A stretch of DNA of 64,000 bases. It comes from Chitinophaga rhizosphaerae. GTDB lineage: Bacteria; Bacteroidota; Bacteroidia; Chitinophagales; Chitinophagaceae. The notes under the pieces are model-generated. The model was not told the DNA's origin. It saw nothing but the letters and a program-made list of their open reading frames with translations, and did no database searches. The translations under genes and the position numbers were made by a program. Where the stretch lies: contig NZ_RXLO01000007.1 in NCBI RefSeq assembly GCF_003958645.1, positions 124,001 to 188,000 on the forward strand, in the 5' to 3' direction. Of the stretch, positions 26,181 to 33,747 are shown one piece after another (position 1 is the stretch's first letter; each line of letters opens with the position of its first letter).

Positions 26181-26936
26181 ATGCTCACGAAAAGAATCAT
26201 ACCCTGTCTCGACATCAAGGACGGGCGCACCGTGAAGGGCGTTAACTTCGAAAACATCCGCGACGCGGGCGACCCCGTTGAACTGGGGGCCCTCTACGCC
26301 GCCCAGGGCGCCGATGAGCTCGTGTTCCTCGACATCACCGCCACCAACGAGCGCCGCAAAACCCTCCACGCCCTCGTGACCGACATCGCGCGGCACATCA
26401 ACATCCCGTTCACCGTGGGCGGCGGCATCGCTGCCGTAGACGATGTGAGCGTGCTGCTGGGCGCCGGGGCAGACAAAGTGTCCGTCAACACTGCGGCTTT
26501 CCGCAATCCGCAACTGCTCAACGACCTGTCGAAGGAATTCGGTTCCCAATGCGTGGTATTGGCCATCGACACCCGTTTCGAAGACGGCGACTGGTTCGTG
26601 TACCTCAACGGCGGCCGCGTAAAGACCAACACGCGCACCGAAGATTGGGCGCGCGAAGCCGTGGAGCGCGGAGCAGGGGAGATCCTGCTCACGTCCATGA
26701 ACAACGACGGCACCAAACAGGGATTTGCGCTGGACATTACCGGCCGCCTCTCCCGGAGCCTCAACGTGCCCGTGATCGCTTCCGGCGGCGCGGGGACCAT
26801 GGAGCATTTCGCCGATGTGTTCGAAAAAGCCGGGGCCGACGCTGCGCTCGCCGCCAGCATCTTCCATTACAAGGAAATGGAAATCCCCGATCTGAAAAAC
26901 TACCTCTACCAAAGAGGCGTGCAGATCCGGTTTTAG
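26181..26936 (+). CDS. hisF: Imidazole glycerol phosphate synthase, cyclase subunit
   Basis: 251 residues, a barrel paired with HisH. The catalytic Asp11 lies in [15 protein letters not shown], the second catalytic Asp in [11 protein letters not shown] near residue 130, and the phosphate sites in [12 protein letters not shown] and [12 protein letters not shown]. It closes the imidazole ring and releases AICAR. It starts 2 bp after the GNAT-hisA stop. Confidence 0.97.
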   Translation: MLTKRIIPCLDIKDGRTVKGVNFENIRDAGDPVELGALYAAQGADELVFLDITATNERRKTLHALVTDIARHINIPFTVGGGIAAVDDVSVLLGAGADKVSVNTAAFRNPQLLNDLSKEFGSQCVVLAIDTRFEDGDWFVYLNGGRVKTNTRTEDWAREAVERGAGEILLTSMNNDGTKQGFALDITGRLSRSLNVPVIASGGAGTMEHFADVFEKAGADAALAASIFHYKEMEIPDLKNYLYQRGVQIRF

Positions 26937-26974
26937 TATTATAAATTTTTATTATTTTTAAACACGATTTACCC

Positions 26975-27574
26975 ATGGAGGTGAATTTTTCGAAATCTCC
27001 CGACGGACTGATACCCGCCATCGTGCAGGATGCCATCACCCGGAAGGTGTTGATGCTCGGGTACATGAACCGCGAAGCGCTGGATAAAACGCTGGCCGGC
27101 AAGAAAGTGACCTTTTTCAGCCGTTCCAAAAACAGGCTGTGGACGAAAGGCGAGGAAAGCGGGAATTTCCTGCATCTTGTGAGCGCGGCGGTGGATTGCG
27201 ACCGGGACACGATCCTTGTCAAAGCCAATCCCGTTGGGCCCGTTTGCCACACCGGCGCCGATACCTGCTGGAACGAAGCGAATGAAGACGACGGCCATTT
27301 CCTCAACCGGCTGGAACAGGTGATCCGCGACCGGAAGGAAAATCCCACGGAGAAATCCTATACGGCTTCGCTGTTCGCCAAAGGCATCAACAAAGTAGCG
27401 CAGAAAGTAGGGGAAGAAGCGGTGGAACTGGTGATCGAGGCGAAAGACGATAACCGCGACCTGTTCCTCGGCGAAGCGGCCGACCTGCTTTTCCACTACA
27501 TGATCCTGCTGCAGGCCAAGGGTTTTACCCTCGAAGACGTAACTTCGATTCTGAAAGAAAGACATAAAAAATGA
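26975..27574 (+). CDS. hisIE: Bifunctional phosphoribosyl-AMP cyclohydrolase / phosphoribosyl-ATP pyrophosphatase
   Basis: 199 residues: HisI domain to about 110 (MLGYMNREAL, TFFSRSKNRLWTKGEESGN, and the zinc cysteines in DCDRD and CHTGADTCW), then HisE (LNRLEQVIRDRKEN, EKSYTASLF, KVGEEAVELVIEAKDDN, EAADLLFHYMILL). It catalyses steps 2 and 3 of histidine synthesis and completes the set of his genes in the supraoperon. A 38-bp AT-rich gap precedes it. Its stop overlaps the next gene by ATGA. Confidence 0.97.
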   Translation: MEVNFSKSPDGLIPAIVQDAITRKVLMLGYMNREALDKTLAGKKVTFFSRSKNRLWTKGEESGNFLHLVSAAVDCDRDTILVKANPVGPVCHTGADTCWNEANEDDGHFLNRLEQVIRDRKENPTEKSYTASLFAKGINKVAQKVGEEAVELVIEAKDDNRDLFLGEAADLLFHYMILLQAKGFTLEDVTSILKERHKK

Positions 27575-28656
27575 AAAAGATCGTATTCCTGCTGGCGATA
27601 ACGGCGGCAACGGCAGCACAGGCGCAAATGAAAGTGAACGGGACGCTGAAGGGCGCGCCGGGACAGAAGCTCTACTTCGTCAGCGAAGATGGTAACTGGG
27701 CCGATTCTACCGTACTGAAAGCAGACGGCAAATTCGCTTTCGTGACGAACGTAAAACCCGCTGCAGACGCCATGTACGCGCTGTTCCTCGCCGGGGTCGA
27801 CTTTCCGTCGCTCCTCGTGAGCGATCAGCCGGAAATTACGATCGATCTGGACGCGAAGGAATTCCCCGTTGCACAGTCCGTCAAAGCCGGCCAGCAAACC
27901 CGCTGGATGCAGGAATACCATAAAATCATGCGGCCTCTTCAGAACGAGGCGATCGCCCTGAACAACGAAGCCCGTTCCATCGGGCAGGATGAATCCGAAA
28001 AACAGGCTGCTTTCCGTACGAAGGCAGATGCTTTCGATAAGAAACTGCAAAATACGGCCCGGCAGTTCATCCGGGAACGCCCCCAGGCGATGGCCAGCCT
28101 GTTCCTGCTGTACGGCGATCTGCGCAGCCGCATCCCGCAATCGGATTTCGCCGGCATTTTCGAATCGCTCGATCCGAAAGTGAAAATGTCCAAACTGGGC
28201 AAAACCGTGGCCATGAGCCTCGCTTCCGAAGGGAAAACGTCCAGTCCGGTGGCGGCGCCCGATTTTTCGCAGGCCGATCCGGATGGGAAAATGGTCAGCC
28301 TTTCTTCCTTCCGCGGGAAATATGTGCTGATCGATTTCTGGGCCAGCTGGTGCGGGCCCTGCCGCCAGGAGAACCCGAACGTGGTAGCGGCATATAACAA
28401 ATTCAGGAACAGGAATTTCACCGTTTTCGGTGTGAGCCTCGACAAGGATAAATCCGACTGGCTGCGTGCGATCAAGCAGGATAACCTCAGCTGGACGCAG
28501 GTTTCCGACCTGAAAGGCTGGGGTAACGAAGCGGCCGCCATGTACGGTGTTCGCGGCATCCCCCAGAACTTCCTCCTCGACCCGCAGGGCAACATCATCG
28601 CCGCCAACCTGCGCGGACCGGCTTTGGAACAAAAGCTGGCGGAAGTCCTCAAGTGA
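27571..28656 (+). CDS. TlpA-like thiol-disulfide oxidoreductase with DUF4369-type N-terminus
   Basis: 361 residues. The signal peptide (ATAAQAQ) implies periplasmic location. Residues ~20-110 resemble the DUF4369 beta domain common in Bacteroidota TlpA proteins, then a helical linker, and a thioredoxin domain from about 225 with the redox motif FWASWCGPCRQEN (CGPC). The cis-Pro loop VRGIPQNFLLDPQGNI follows. Its ATG overlaps the hisIE stop, so it is probably cotranscribed with his-trp genes; no biosynthetic link is known. A paralogue lies immediately downstream. Confidence 0.9.
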   Translation: MKKIVFLLAITAATAAQAQMKVNGTLKGAPGQKLYFVSEDGNWADSTVLKADGKFAFVTNVKPAADAMYALFLAGVDFPSLLVSDQPEITIDLDAKEFPVAQSVKAGQQTRWMQEYHKIMRPLQNEAIALNNEARSIGQDESEKQAAFRTKADAFDKKLQNTARQFIRERPQAMASLFLLYGDLRSRIPQSDFAGIFESLDPKVKMSKLGKTVAMSLASEGKTSSPVAAPDFSQADPDGKMVSLSSFRGKYVLIDFWASWCGPCRQENPNVVAAYNKFRNRNFTVFGVSLDKDKSDWLRAIKQDNLSWTQVSDLKGWGNEAAAMYGVRGIPQNFLLDPQGNIIAANLRGPALEQKLAEVLK

Positions 28657-28729
28657 CCGCTTATCAAATTGGGCTTGCTTTTCGGGCCCGGATTGGAGAA
28701 ATTTGCGGTAGAATCTAAACAGTCACAAC

Positions 28730-29881
28730 ATGAAGAATTGGATACTTGCAGCCATGCTTTTCAGCCCGGCTGCAATGTTGTTTGCACAGGATAAGCCAGA
28801 CGAAAAGATCAAACACATTCCGTTTACCGTTTCAGGCACAGTGGGAGAGCAGTCTTCCCCCACCAAATTCTACCTCCGGATGCGCATTGGCGGTCAGTTC
28901 GTGATCGACAGCGCCGTGGCCAATGGTGGCAAATTTTCCTTCAGGGGAAAGGTTCCCGAGCCACAGCAGGCACAGCTTTTTTCCGTGATCCCCGTTTCGA
29001 AGGAAGCGCCGGGCGGCCGGAAGGAAGTTGCATTGCTATTCATCGGGAAAGGCACCACCCGCGTGCATGTACCTGCTCCGGACCAGAAGGCGTCGGCAGA
29101 TGGGACGGCCGTCCAGGATGCGTTCAACCAGCTCAACGACCTTACCCGCGCCATGGATAAAGACATGGAAGCGGCTGAGAAAGAATACCGCAAAGCCTGG
29201 GAATCGAAAAACGACGCCCGGAAGCAAAAGGCCGAAACGCGCATGGAGCAGATCGACGCATCGAAAACGGCTATCATGCAGAAATATTTGAAAGACAATC
29301 CTTCCAGTCCGATCGGGATGTTCGTCCTCAACCAGGTGGTGGGGTATGAGCTGGATGTGGACGTGGCGGAGCCGTTGTTCAAATCGCTCTCCAAAACCGT
29401 TCGCCGTTACCCGTCCGCAAAGGAATTTGCCTACCGGATAGAATTGGCGAAGAAAATCGCGATCGGTCAGCCGGCGATTGAATTTACGCAGAATGATACT
29501 ACCGGTGCGCCGGTATCCCTGGCGTCTTTCCGGGGGAAATACGTGCTGGTGGACTTCTGGGCCAGCTGGTGCGGGCCTTGCCGGGCGGAGAATCCCAATG
29601 TGGTGAAGGCTTTTCAGCAGTATAAGGATAAGGGTTTTACGATCCTCGGTGTTTCGTTCGACGAAAAGCAGGACCGCTGGAAGCAGGCCATCCGTACCGA
29701 TAACCTGACCTGGACGCATGTTTCCGACCTTAAGGGCTGGAAGAACGAAGTGGGTAAGCTGTATGGCATCCGCGCGATTCCGCAGAACCTGCTGATCGAC
29801 CCGCAGGGCAAGATCATTGCGCGGAACCTCCGGGCGGAAGAACTGGGCAGAAAGCTGGAAGAGTTGCTGCCTAAGGAATAA
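28730..29881 (+). CDS. TlpA-like thiol-disulfide oxidoreductase (paralogue)
   Basis: 383 residues, organised like the preceding gene: signal peptide (AMLFAQD), DUF4369-like N-terminus (FTVSGTVGEQSSPTKFYLR), a Lys/Glu-rich helical linker around residues 135-185, and a C-terminal thioredoxin domain with FWASWCGPCRAEN and IRAIPQNLLIDPQGKI. The two thioredoxin domains are closely similar while the N-termini differ, consistent with tandem duplication. It probably reduces or oxidises periplasmic thiols. A strong terminator follows. Confidence 0.9.
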   Translation: MKNWILAAMLFSPAAMLFAQDKPDEKIKHIPFTVSGTVGEQSSPTKFYLRMRIGGQFVIDSAVANGGKFSFRGKVPEPQQAQLFSVIPVSKEAPGGRKEVALLFIGKGTTRVHVPAPDQKASADGTAVQDAFNQLNDLTRAMDKDMEAAEKEYRKAWESKNDARKQKAETRMEQIDASKTAIMQKYLKDNPSSPIGMFVLNQVVGYELDVDVAEPLFKSLSKTVRRYPSAKEFAYRIELAKKIAIGQPAIEFTQNDTTGAPVSLASFRGKYVLVDFWASWCGPCRAENPNVVKAFQQYKDKGFTILGVSFDEKQDRWKQAIRTDNLTWTHVSDLKGWKNEVGKLYGIRAIPQNLLIDPQGKIIARNLRAEELGRKLEELLPKE

Positions 29882-29902
29882 AACAGATGTTAAAAGATAT
29901 GG

Positions 29903-29934
29903 AAAGGTGACCGGTAGGCCGGTCACCTTTTTTT
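29903..29934 (+). terminator. Strong intrinsic terminator closing the his-trp-tlpA region
   Basis: A perfect 12-bp stem, 29903-29914 with 29919-29930, has a TAGG loop and runs into T residues to 29934. It is the first strong intrinsic terminator seen downstream of hisG other than the trp attenuator. Confidence 0.92.
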
Positions 29935-29954
29935 ATGCCTTTCCTCAAAATAAA

Positions 29955-29985
29955 TTTGGCGTTCTACGAATAATTCGTAGATTTA
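29955..29985 (+). promoter_or_regulatory. Promoter TTTG-N19-TAGATTTA of the BlaI-associated operon
   Basis: TTTG at 29955-29958 and TAGATTTA at 29978-29985 (last base off consensus) are 19 bp apart. The start codon at 30002 is 16 bp further. Both dyads described next overlap it. Confidence 0.6.
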
Positions 29986-29998
29986 CGATAGTGTCGTA
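29963..29998. promoter_or_regulatory. Two tandem TACGA-N5-TCGTA dyads, likely BlaI-type operators
   Basis: Dyad 1 is the perfect palindrome 29963-29981 (TCTACGAAT, A, ATTCGTAGA). Dyad 2 is TACGA-tagtg-TCGTA at 29984-29998. Both contain TACGA-N5-TCGTA with centres 19 bp apart and cover the spacer, -7 box and start site. A BlaI/MecI-type repressor is encoded in the same operon, and that family binds short inverted repeats over its own promoter. Confidence 0.65.
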
Positions 29999-30001
29999 GT
30001 T

Positions 30002-31141
30002 ATGAAGTTTTATTTCCTGCTGATGGCCTTTTCCTTGCTGATCGCCAATGTGTATGCGCAAACGGTGGTGACGTTGCGGGGAACGGTGAAAGATGCCGGG
30101 GGGAAACCACTTCCATTCGCCAGTGTGTTCCTGAACCAGACAACGATGGGAGCGAGAACGACGGAGTCCGGGCGTTACGAGATCGGTAGTGTTCCATCGG
30201 GGCGATATGAAGTGATCGCATCGTATTTGGGATATGAGCCGCAGATCTTACCCCTGGAGCTGGTGGAGAATAAAACGCTGGACATCGTGCTGAAAGAGAA
30301 GCCGGGAGTGTTGAAGGAGTTGGTGGTGCGGCCGGACAGGGACCGGGAGTACTACATGCAGCTATTCAAAAAAGTATTCATCGGTGAAGGGGCGGTAGCG
30401 CAACAATGTAAACTGCTCAACCCGGACAGGGTGGAGTTTGAATATGACCGGGGTACGATGGAACTGAAGGCGAAGGCCGATGATTTCCTGGAAGTATCGA
30501 ACCCGTCGTTAGGATATAACATCCGTTTTTTGTTAATCCATTTTGAGCACAGTCCGCGTACGGGTTATTCGATGTATTACGGTAATCCGTTGTTCGAGCC
30601 GATGAAGCCGCGCAGCAAGGCGCAGCAGCGGCGGTGGGAGAAGAACCGGGAGAAGGCATACCGGGGGTCGGCGCTGCATTTTTGCCGTAGCCTGATTGCG
30701 GGGAGTTACCGGGGCGAGGGTTTTACGATGCGGAAGCTGGTGCGCAGGCAGAAGGAGCAGGGGCAGGTGATCCATGCGCCACCGGATTCGGCGATGGGGA
30801 TCATGCGAAGCCCGGTGTTCTCGCGGTCTGTGAGTTACCTGGGGCGGAAGGAGTTGCCGGTAGACAGTGTGTTGCGGAAAAGCGGACGGGATTATGTGCT
30901 GCGTTTCAGCGATCATTTGTATGTTGTTTACGGGAAGGAAAAGGAAGAAAGGCTGTATATCGAAAAGTACCTCCGCAGTAACGATAAGCCCGGGCCGCAG
31001 GTGTCCATTATGAAATTGTTGTCGCCGGAAGTGCGGATGGACGGCAACGGCAACCTGGAAGCGCCCATGGACGTAATATTCGAAAATTACTGGGCCTGGG
31101 AAAAACTGGCGGTGATGCTGCCACTGGATTACCGGCTCTGA
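30002..31141 (+). CDS. Carboxypeptidase-regulatory-like domain protein, secreted
   Basis: 379 residues. Signal peptide (LIANVYAQ), then a CarboxypepD_reg-like beta sandwich at about residues 24-100 (LRGTVKDAGGKPLPFASVFLN, SGRYEIGSVPSGRYEVIASYLGY), the module seen at the N-terminus of TonB-dependent receptors. The rest (about 105-379) is a domain with no receptor barrel and unknown function, shared with other stand-alone Bacteroidota proteins. It is the first gene of a likely operon with the BlaI-type repressor and M56 peptidase and is probably the regulated effector. Exposed to periplasm or outer membrane by inference. Confidence 0.8.
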   Translation: MKFYFLLMAFSLLIANVYAQTVVTLRGTVKDAGGKPLPFASVFLNQTTMGARTTESGRYEIGSVPSGRYEVIASYLGYEPQILPLELVENKTLDIVLKEKPGVLKELVVRPDRDREYYMQLFKKVFIGEGAVAQQCKLLNPDRVEFEYDRGTMELKAKADDFLEVSNPSLGYNIRFLLIHFEHSPRTGYSMYYGNPLFEPMKPRSKAQQRRWEKNREKAYRGSALHFCRSLIAGSYRGEGFTMRKLVRRQKEQGQVIHAPPDSAMGIMRSPVFSRSVSYLGRKELPVDSVLRKSGRDYVLRFSDHLYVVYGKEKEERLYIEKYLRSNDKPGPQVSIMKLLSPEVRMDGNGNLEAPMDVIFENYWAWEKLAVMLPLDYRL

Positions 31142-31153
31142 TATCTCATCATA

Positions 31154-31186
31154 GCGACGCCGAAGTCAAAGAAAAATTAGCGTCGC
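31154..31186. repeat. Inverted repeat GCGACGC / GCGTCGC before the repressor gene
   Basis: Arms at 31154-31160 and 31180-31186 are perfect complements separated by 19 nt. No T-tract follows. It may be a weak intra-operon hairpin or a protein site; the sequence differs from the TACGA-N5-TCGTA dyads. Confidence 0.35.
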
Positions 31187-31202
31187 GCCAAATGGAAAAT
31201 GT

Positions 31203-31559
31203 ATGGATAAACTGACTAAACAGGAAGAAGCCGCGATGCAGGCGATCTGGAAAGCAGGGAAGGGTTTCGTGAAGGATTTCCTGGAATCGCATGCGGATCC
31301 CATTCCGCCCTATACCACCCTGGCTTCCACGATCAAGAACCTGGAAAAAAAAGGGTTCGTGGAGGCAAAGAAGATCGGTAACGTGTATGAGTATGCTCCC
31401 GCCATCGCGGAAGACGAATACGCGAAGAAGTTTATGAACAGCTTCGTGAAAGACTATTTCGAGAATTCTTACAAAGACCTCGTGACGTTTTTCGCGAAAG
31501 ATAAAAAGATCAGTCCGGACGATCTGAAGGAGATCATCCGCATGATCGAATCGAAATAA
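31203..31559 (+). CDS. BlaI/MecI/CopY-family transcriptional repressor
   Basis: 118 residues. An N-terminal winged helix (LTKQEEAAMQAIWKAGKGFVKDFLE, then YTTLASTIKNLEKKGFVEAKKIGN) is followed by a C-terminal dimerisation helix bundle. This matches BlaI/MecI, small repressors that bind palindromic operators and are cleaved after signalling from an M56 BlaR1-type sensor. The M56 gene follows 24 bp downstream, the standard pairing. The likely targets are the two dyads at 29963-29998. Confidence 0.92.
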   Translation: MDKLTKQEEAAMQAIWKAGKGFVKDFLESHADPIPPYTTLASTIKNLEKKGFVEAKKIGNVYEYAPAIAEDEYAKKFMNSFVKDYFENSYKDLVTFFAKDKKISPDDLKEIIRMIESK

Positions 31560-31583
31560 TTGCAGTACCTATAAACCGCTAGC

Positions 31584-33662
31584 ATGTCGGCTCTATTTAT
31601 TTATCTGCTCAAAGCCAATATCGCGCTTTGTTTGTTCTACCTGGCGTACCGGCTGGGGTTGCGGAGGATGACGTTTTACACGCTGAACCGCTTTTTCCTC
31701 CTGGGGGGTATCGCCTTTTCGTCGATGTTCCCGCTGGTAGACGTCAACGATTTCTTTTCGCGGAATGTGACACTTGCGGCGCAGGTGACCTATTATGTTC
31801 CCGACTGGACTACCTTGCAAAAGGTGGAATCCTTCACGGTGTGGACTTTGCTGGAATATACTTTCTGGGCGGGTGTGGCCGTGATGGCTTCCAGGTTCCT
31901 GGTGCAGATGGTGTCGTTACTGGTGCTGCACCTTCGCACGGAGCCGGACCGGCTGTTCGGCCAGGAGGTCCGCAGGATGAAGGGTTCGGTGACACCGTTT
32001 TCCTTCTTCCGCAAGATCTACGTGAATCCTGAATTGCATACGGAAACAGAACTGTTCTCGATCGTGAAGCATGAGCAGGTGCATGTGAAGGAGTGGCATA
32101 CAGCCGATATCATGATGGGAGAGATTAATAATGTTTTTTACTGGTTCAATCCGGGCGCCTGGCTGATGAAGAGCGCCATCCGCGAGAACCTGGAGTTCCT
32201 GGCAGACAGGGCCATTCTCCGCAGCGGCATCAACCGGAAAGAGTACCAGTACAGTCTTATACAGGTGAACGCGTCGCAGTACGCGGCCGGTATCACCAAC
32301 AGCTTCAATTTATCCCACATTAAAAACCGCATTTTTATGATGAATAAATCCCGGACCTCCCGCATTCAGCTTTACCGCTACGGCGTGTTGGGCTGCATCG
32401 TGTGCGGAGTGCTGCTGACGCTTAATTATACCAAAGCCGGCGCCGTAGTGCATGATGCCCTCCAGGAAGTAAAAACGGCACTCGTTCCAGGCGCGGCGGA
32501 GAAAGATTCCGTGTCATCGTCCGCAAATGGTGGTGATACCTTTGTAACAGTTAAGGGCACGATTCCGTCGGCAGATAGTTTCATTACGATTGAGGGAAAG
32601 TTTGGGGCTACGGATAATCTCATGACTGGTGAAGGCAAACCGGTGACGGCCTTCGGCAATGCCGTTACCTATCAAGGAGAACCAACCCCAGATACGGTTA
32701 CGCCCCGTTCCGGACAGGTGGTAGAGCAGCCGAAACTTGCCGGCAAGGTATCTGGCGAACAAATGAAGCCCACCGTAGTGGAAGGGAAGCCTGTACCTAA
32801 AAAGAACGTGAGTGAAATACTCATGATAGGACCTTCGGGCAGAAAAGCAGAGCCGCTCATCGTGGTGGACGGCATCCCTCAAAAATCCGATGGTACCGGG
32901 ACCCCTTTGAAAAACATGGATCCCAATAACATCGAATCCGTTTCAGTGCTCAAGGATGACGCCGCAACGTCTATATATGGCCCCTCCGGCAAAGACGGCG
33001 TGATTCTCATCACCACCAAGAAGCCCGGAAGCTATAAAGGCAGACCATTGGCTACCACCGTCGTAAAAAATGAATATGATGAAGTGCGCGAAGAAAGAGT
33101 GTGGGTTGATTCCGTAACCGGAAAACGGAACACCGTCATCACTGTAACCGGTACCCCCCGCCCGCAAGCCCGCTCAGGAGCGGCGCAAACGGTGAGAGAA
33201 GCGCCGCGCGTAGATGTTTCCAGGTTTTCGCCCGTCGCCTCTCCCGACAGCAGCGCCCGTCGCGCGAGGACCATATCCGGCGTCCGGTCGATGGAACTAA
33301 AACAGGAACCGCAGTATCGGCTCCGTACAGGTAACTCCAAAGACACTGTTTATAGAGTGGTCGTAGACGCTTATTCAAGAAAGATGGCCAGCACTGTACC
33401 TCCCGCTGCTTCCATCCAGACCGAACATTACCCGAACCCGACAAACGGCGTGGTAACGTTCGCCTACAGCCTGAGCAAGCCCGGCAAAGGAAACATTCGG
33501 GTTACCGATATCAACGGCCGCGAAATCTTCCGCAAATCCATCGATGGCTTGACCGGTAGCCAGAAAGAACAGATCAACCTTTCAGGTAAGCCCGCCGGCA
33601 GCTATATCGTAACGCTGACACACGATCACGCTACCATGACATCCCGTATCGTGAAACAATAA
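31584..33662 (+). CDS. M56 (BlaR1-type) metallopeptidase with plug-like and type IX sorting domains
   Basis: 692 residues. Membrane helices near the N-terminus (about 5-25, 35-50, 88-115) flank the zinc peptidase, with HEQVH at residues 163-167 and a downstream ENLEFLADRAIL carrying the third ligand. Another hydrophobic segment (about 255-275) leads to a long extracytoplasmic tail. That tail holds a SusC-like TonB-plug segment (PLIVVDGIPQK, NNIESVSVLKDDAATSIYG, GVILITTKK, about residues 430-475). The last ~80 residues (HYPNPTNGVVTFAYSL to ITLTHDHATM-like end) resemble a type IX secretion type A sorting domain. It is the presumed sensor for the BlaI repressor. A sorting domain on an inner-membrane protein is odd. 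Confidence 0.87.
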   Translation: MSALFIYLLKANIALCLFYLAYRLGLRRMTFYTLNRFFLLGGIAFSSMFPLVDVNDFFSRNVTLAAQVTYYVPDWTTLQKVESFTVWTLLEYTFWAGVAVMASRFLVQMVSLLVLHLRTEPDRLFGQEVRRMKGSVTPFSFFRKIYVNPELHTETELFSIVKHEQVHVKEWHTADIMMGEINNVFYWFNPGAWLMKSAIRENLEFLADRAILRSGINRKEYQYSLIQVNASQYAAGITNSFNLSHIKNRIFMMNKSRTSRIQLYRYGVLGCIVCGVLLTLNYTKAGAVVHDALQEVKTALVPGAAEKDSVSSSANGGDTFVTVKGTIPSADSFITIEGKFGATDNLMTGEGKPVTAFGNAVTYQGEPTPDTVTPRSGQVVEQPKLAGKVSGEQMKPTVVEGKPVPKKNVSEILMIGPSGRKAEPLIVVDGIPQKSDGTGTPLKNMDPNNIESVSVLKDDAATSIYGPSGKDGVILITTKKPGSYKGRPLATTVVKNEYDEVREERVWVDSVTGKRNTVITVTGTPRPQARSGAAQTVREAPRVDVSRFSPVASPDSSARRARTISGVRSMELKQEPQYRLRTGNSKDTVYRVVVDAYSRKMASTVPPAASIQTEHYPNPTNGVVTFAYSLSKPGKGNIRVTDINGREIFRKSIDGLTGSQKEQINLSGKPAGSYIVTLTHDHATMTSRIVKQ

Positions 33663-33664
33663 AA

Positions 33665-33699
33665 AAAGCAAGCTTCCGGTTAGCGGAAGCCTGCTTTTG
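33665..33699 (+). terminator. Intrinsic terminator after the M56 gene
   Basis: Arms 33665-33679 and 33685-33699 pair with a single A-C mismatch; the 3' arm ends in TTTT. It lies 3 bp after the M56 stop codon. Confidence 0.8.
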
Positions 33700-33715
33700 C
33701 ATATCTGACAGAAGG

Positions 33716-33738
33716 CAGCCTGCGGGCTGCTTTTTTTG
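33716..33738 (+). terminator. Second intrinsic terminator in tandem
   Basis: GCAGCC at 33716-33721 pairs with GGCTGC at 33726-33731, followed by seven T at 33732-33738. It insulates the M56 operon from the convergent gene ending at 33748. Confidence 0.8.
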
Positions 33739-33747
33739 AATGCTACC

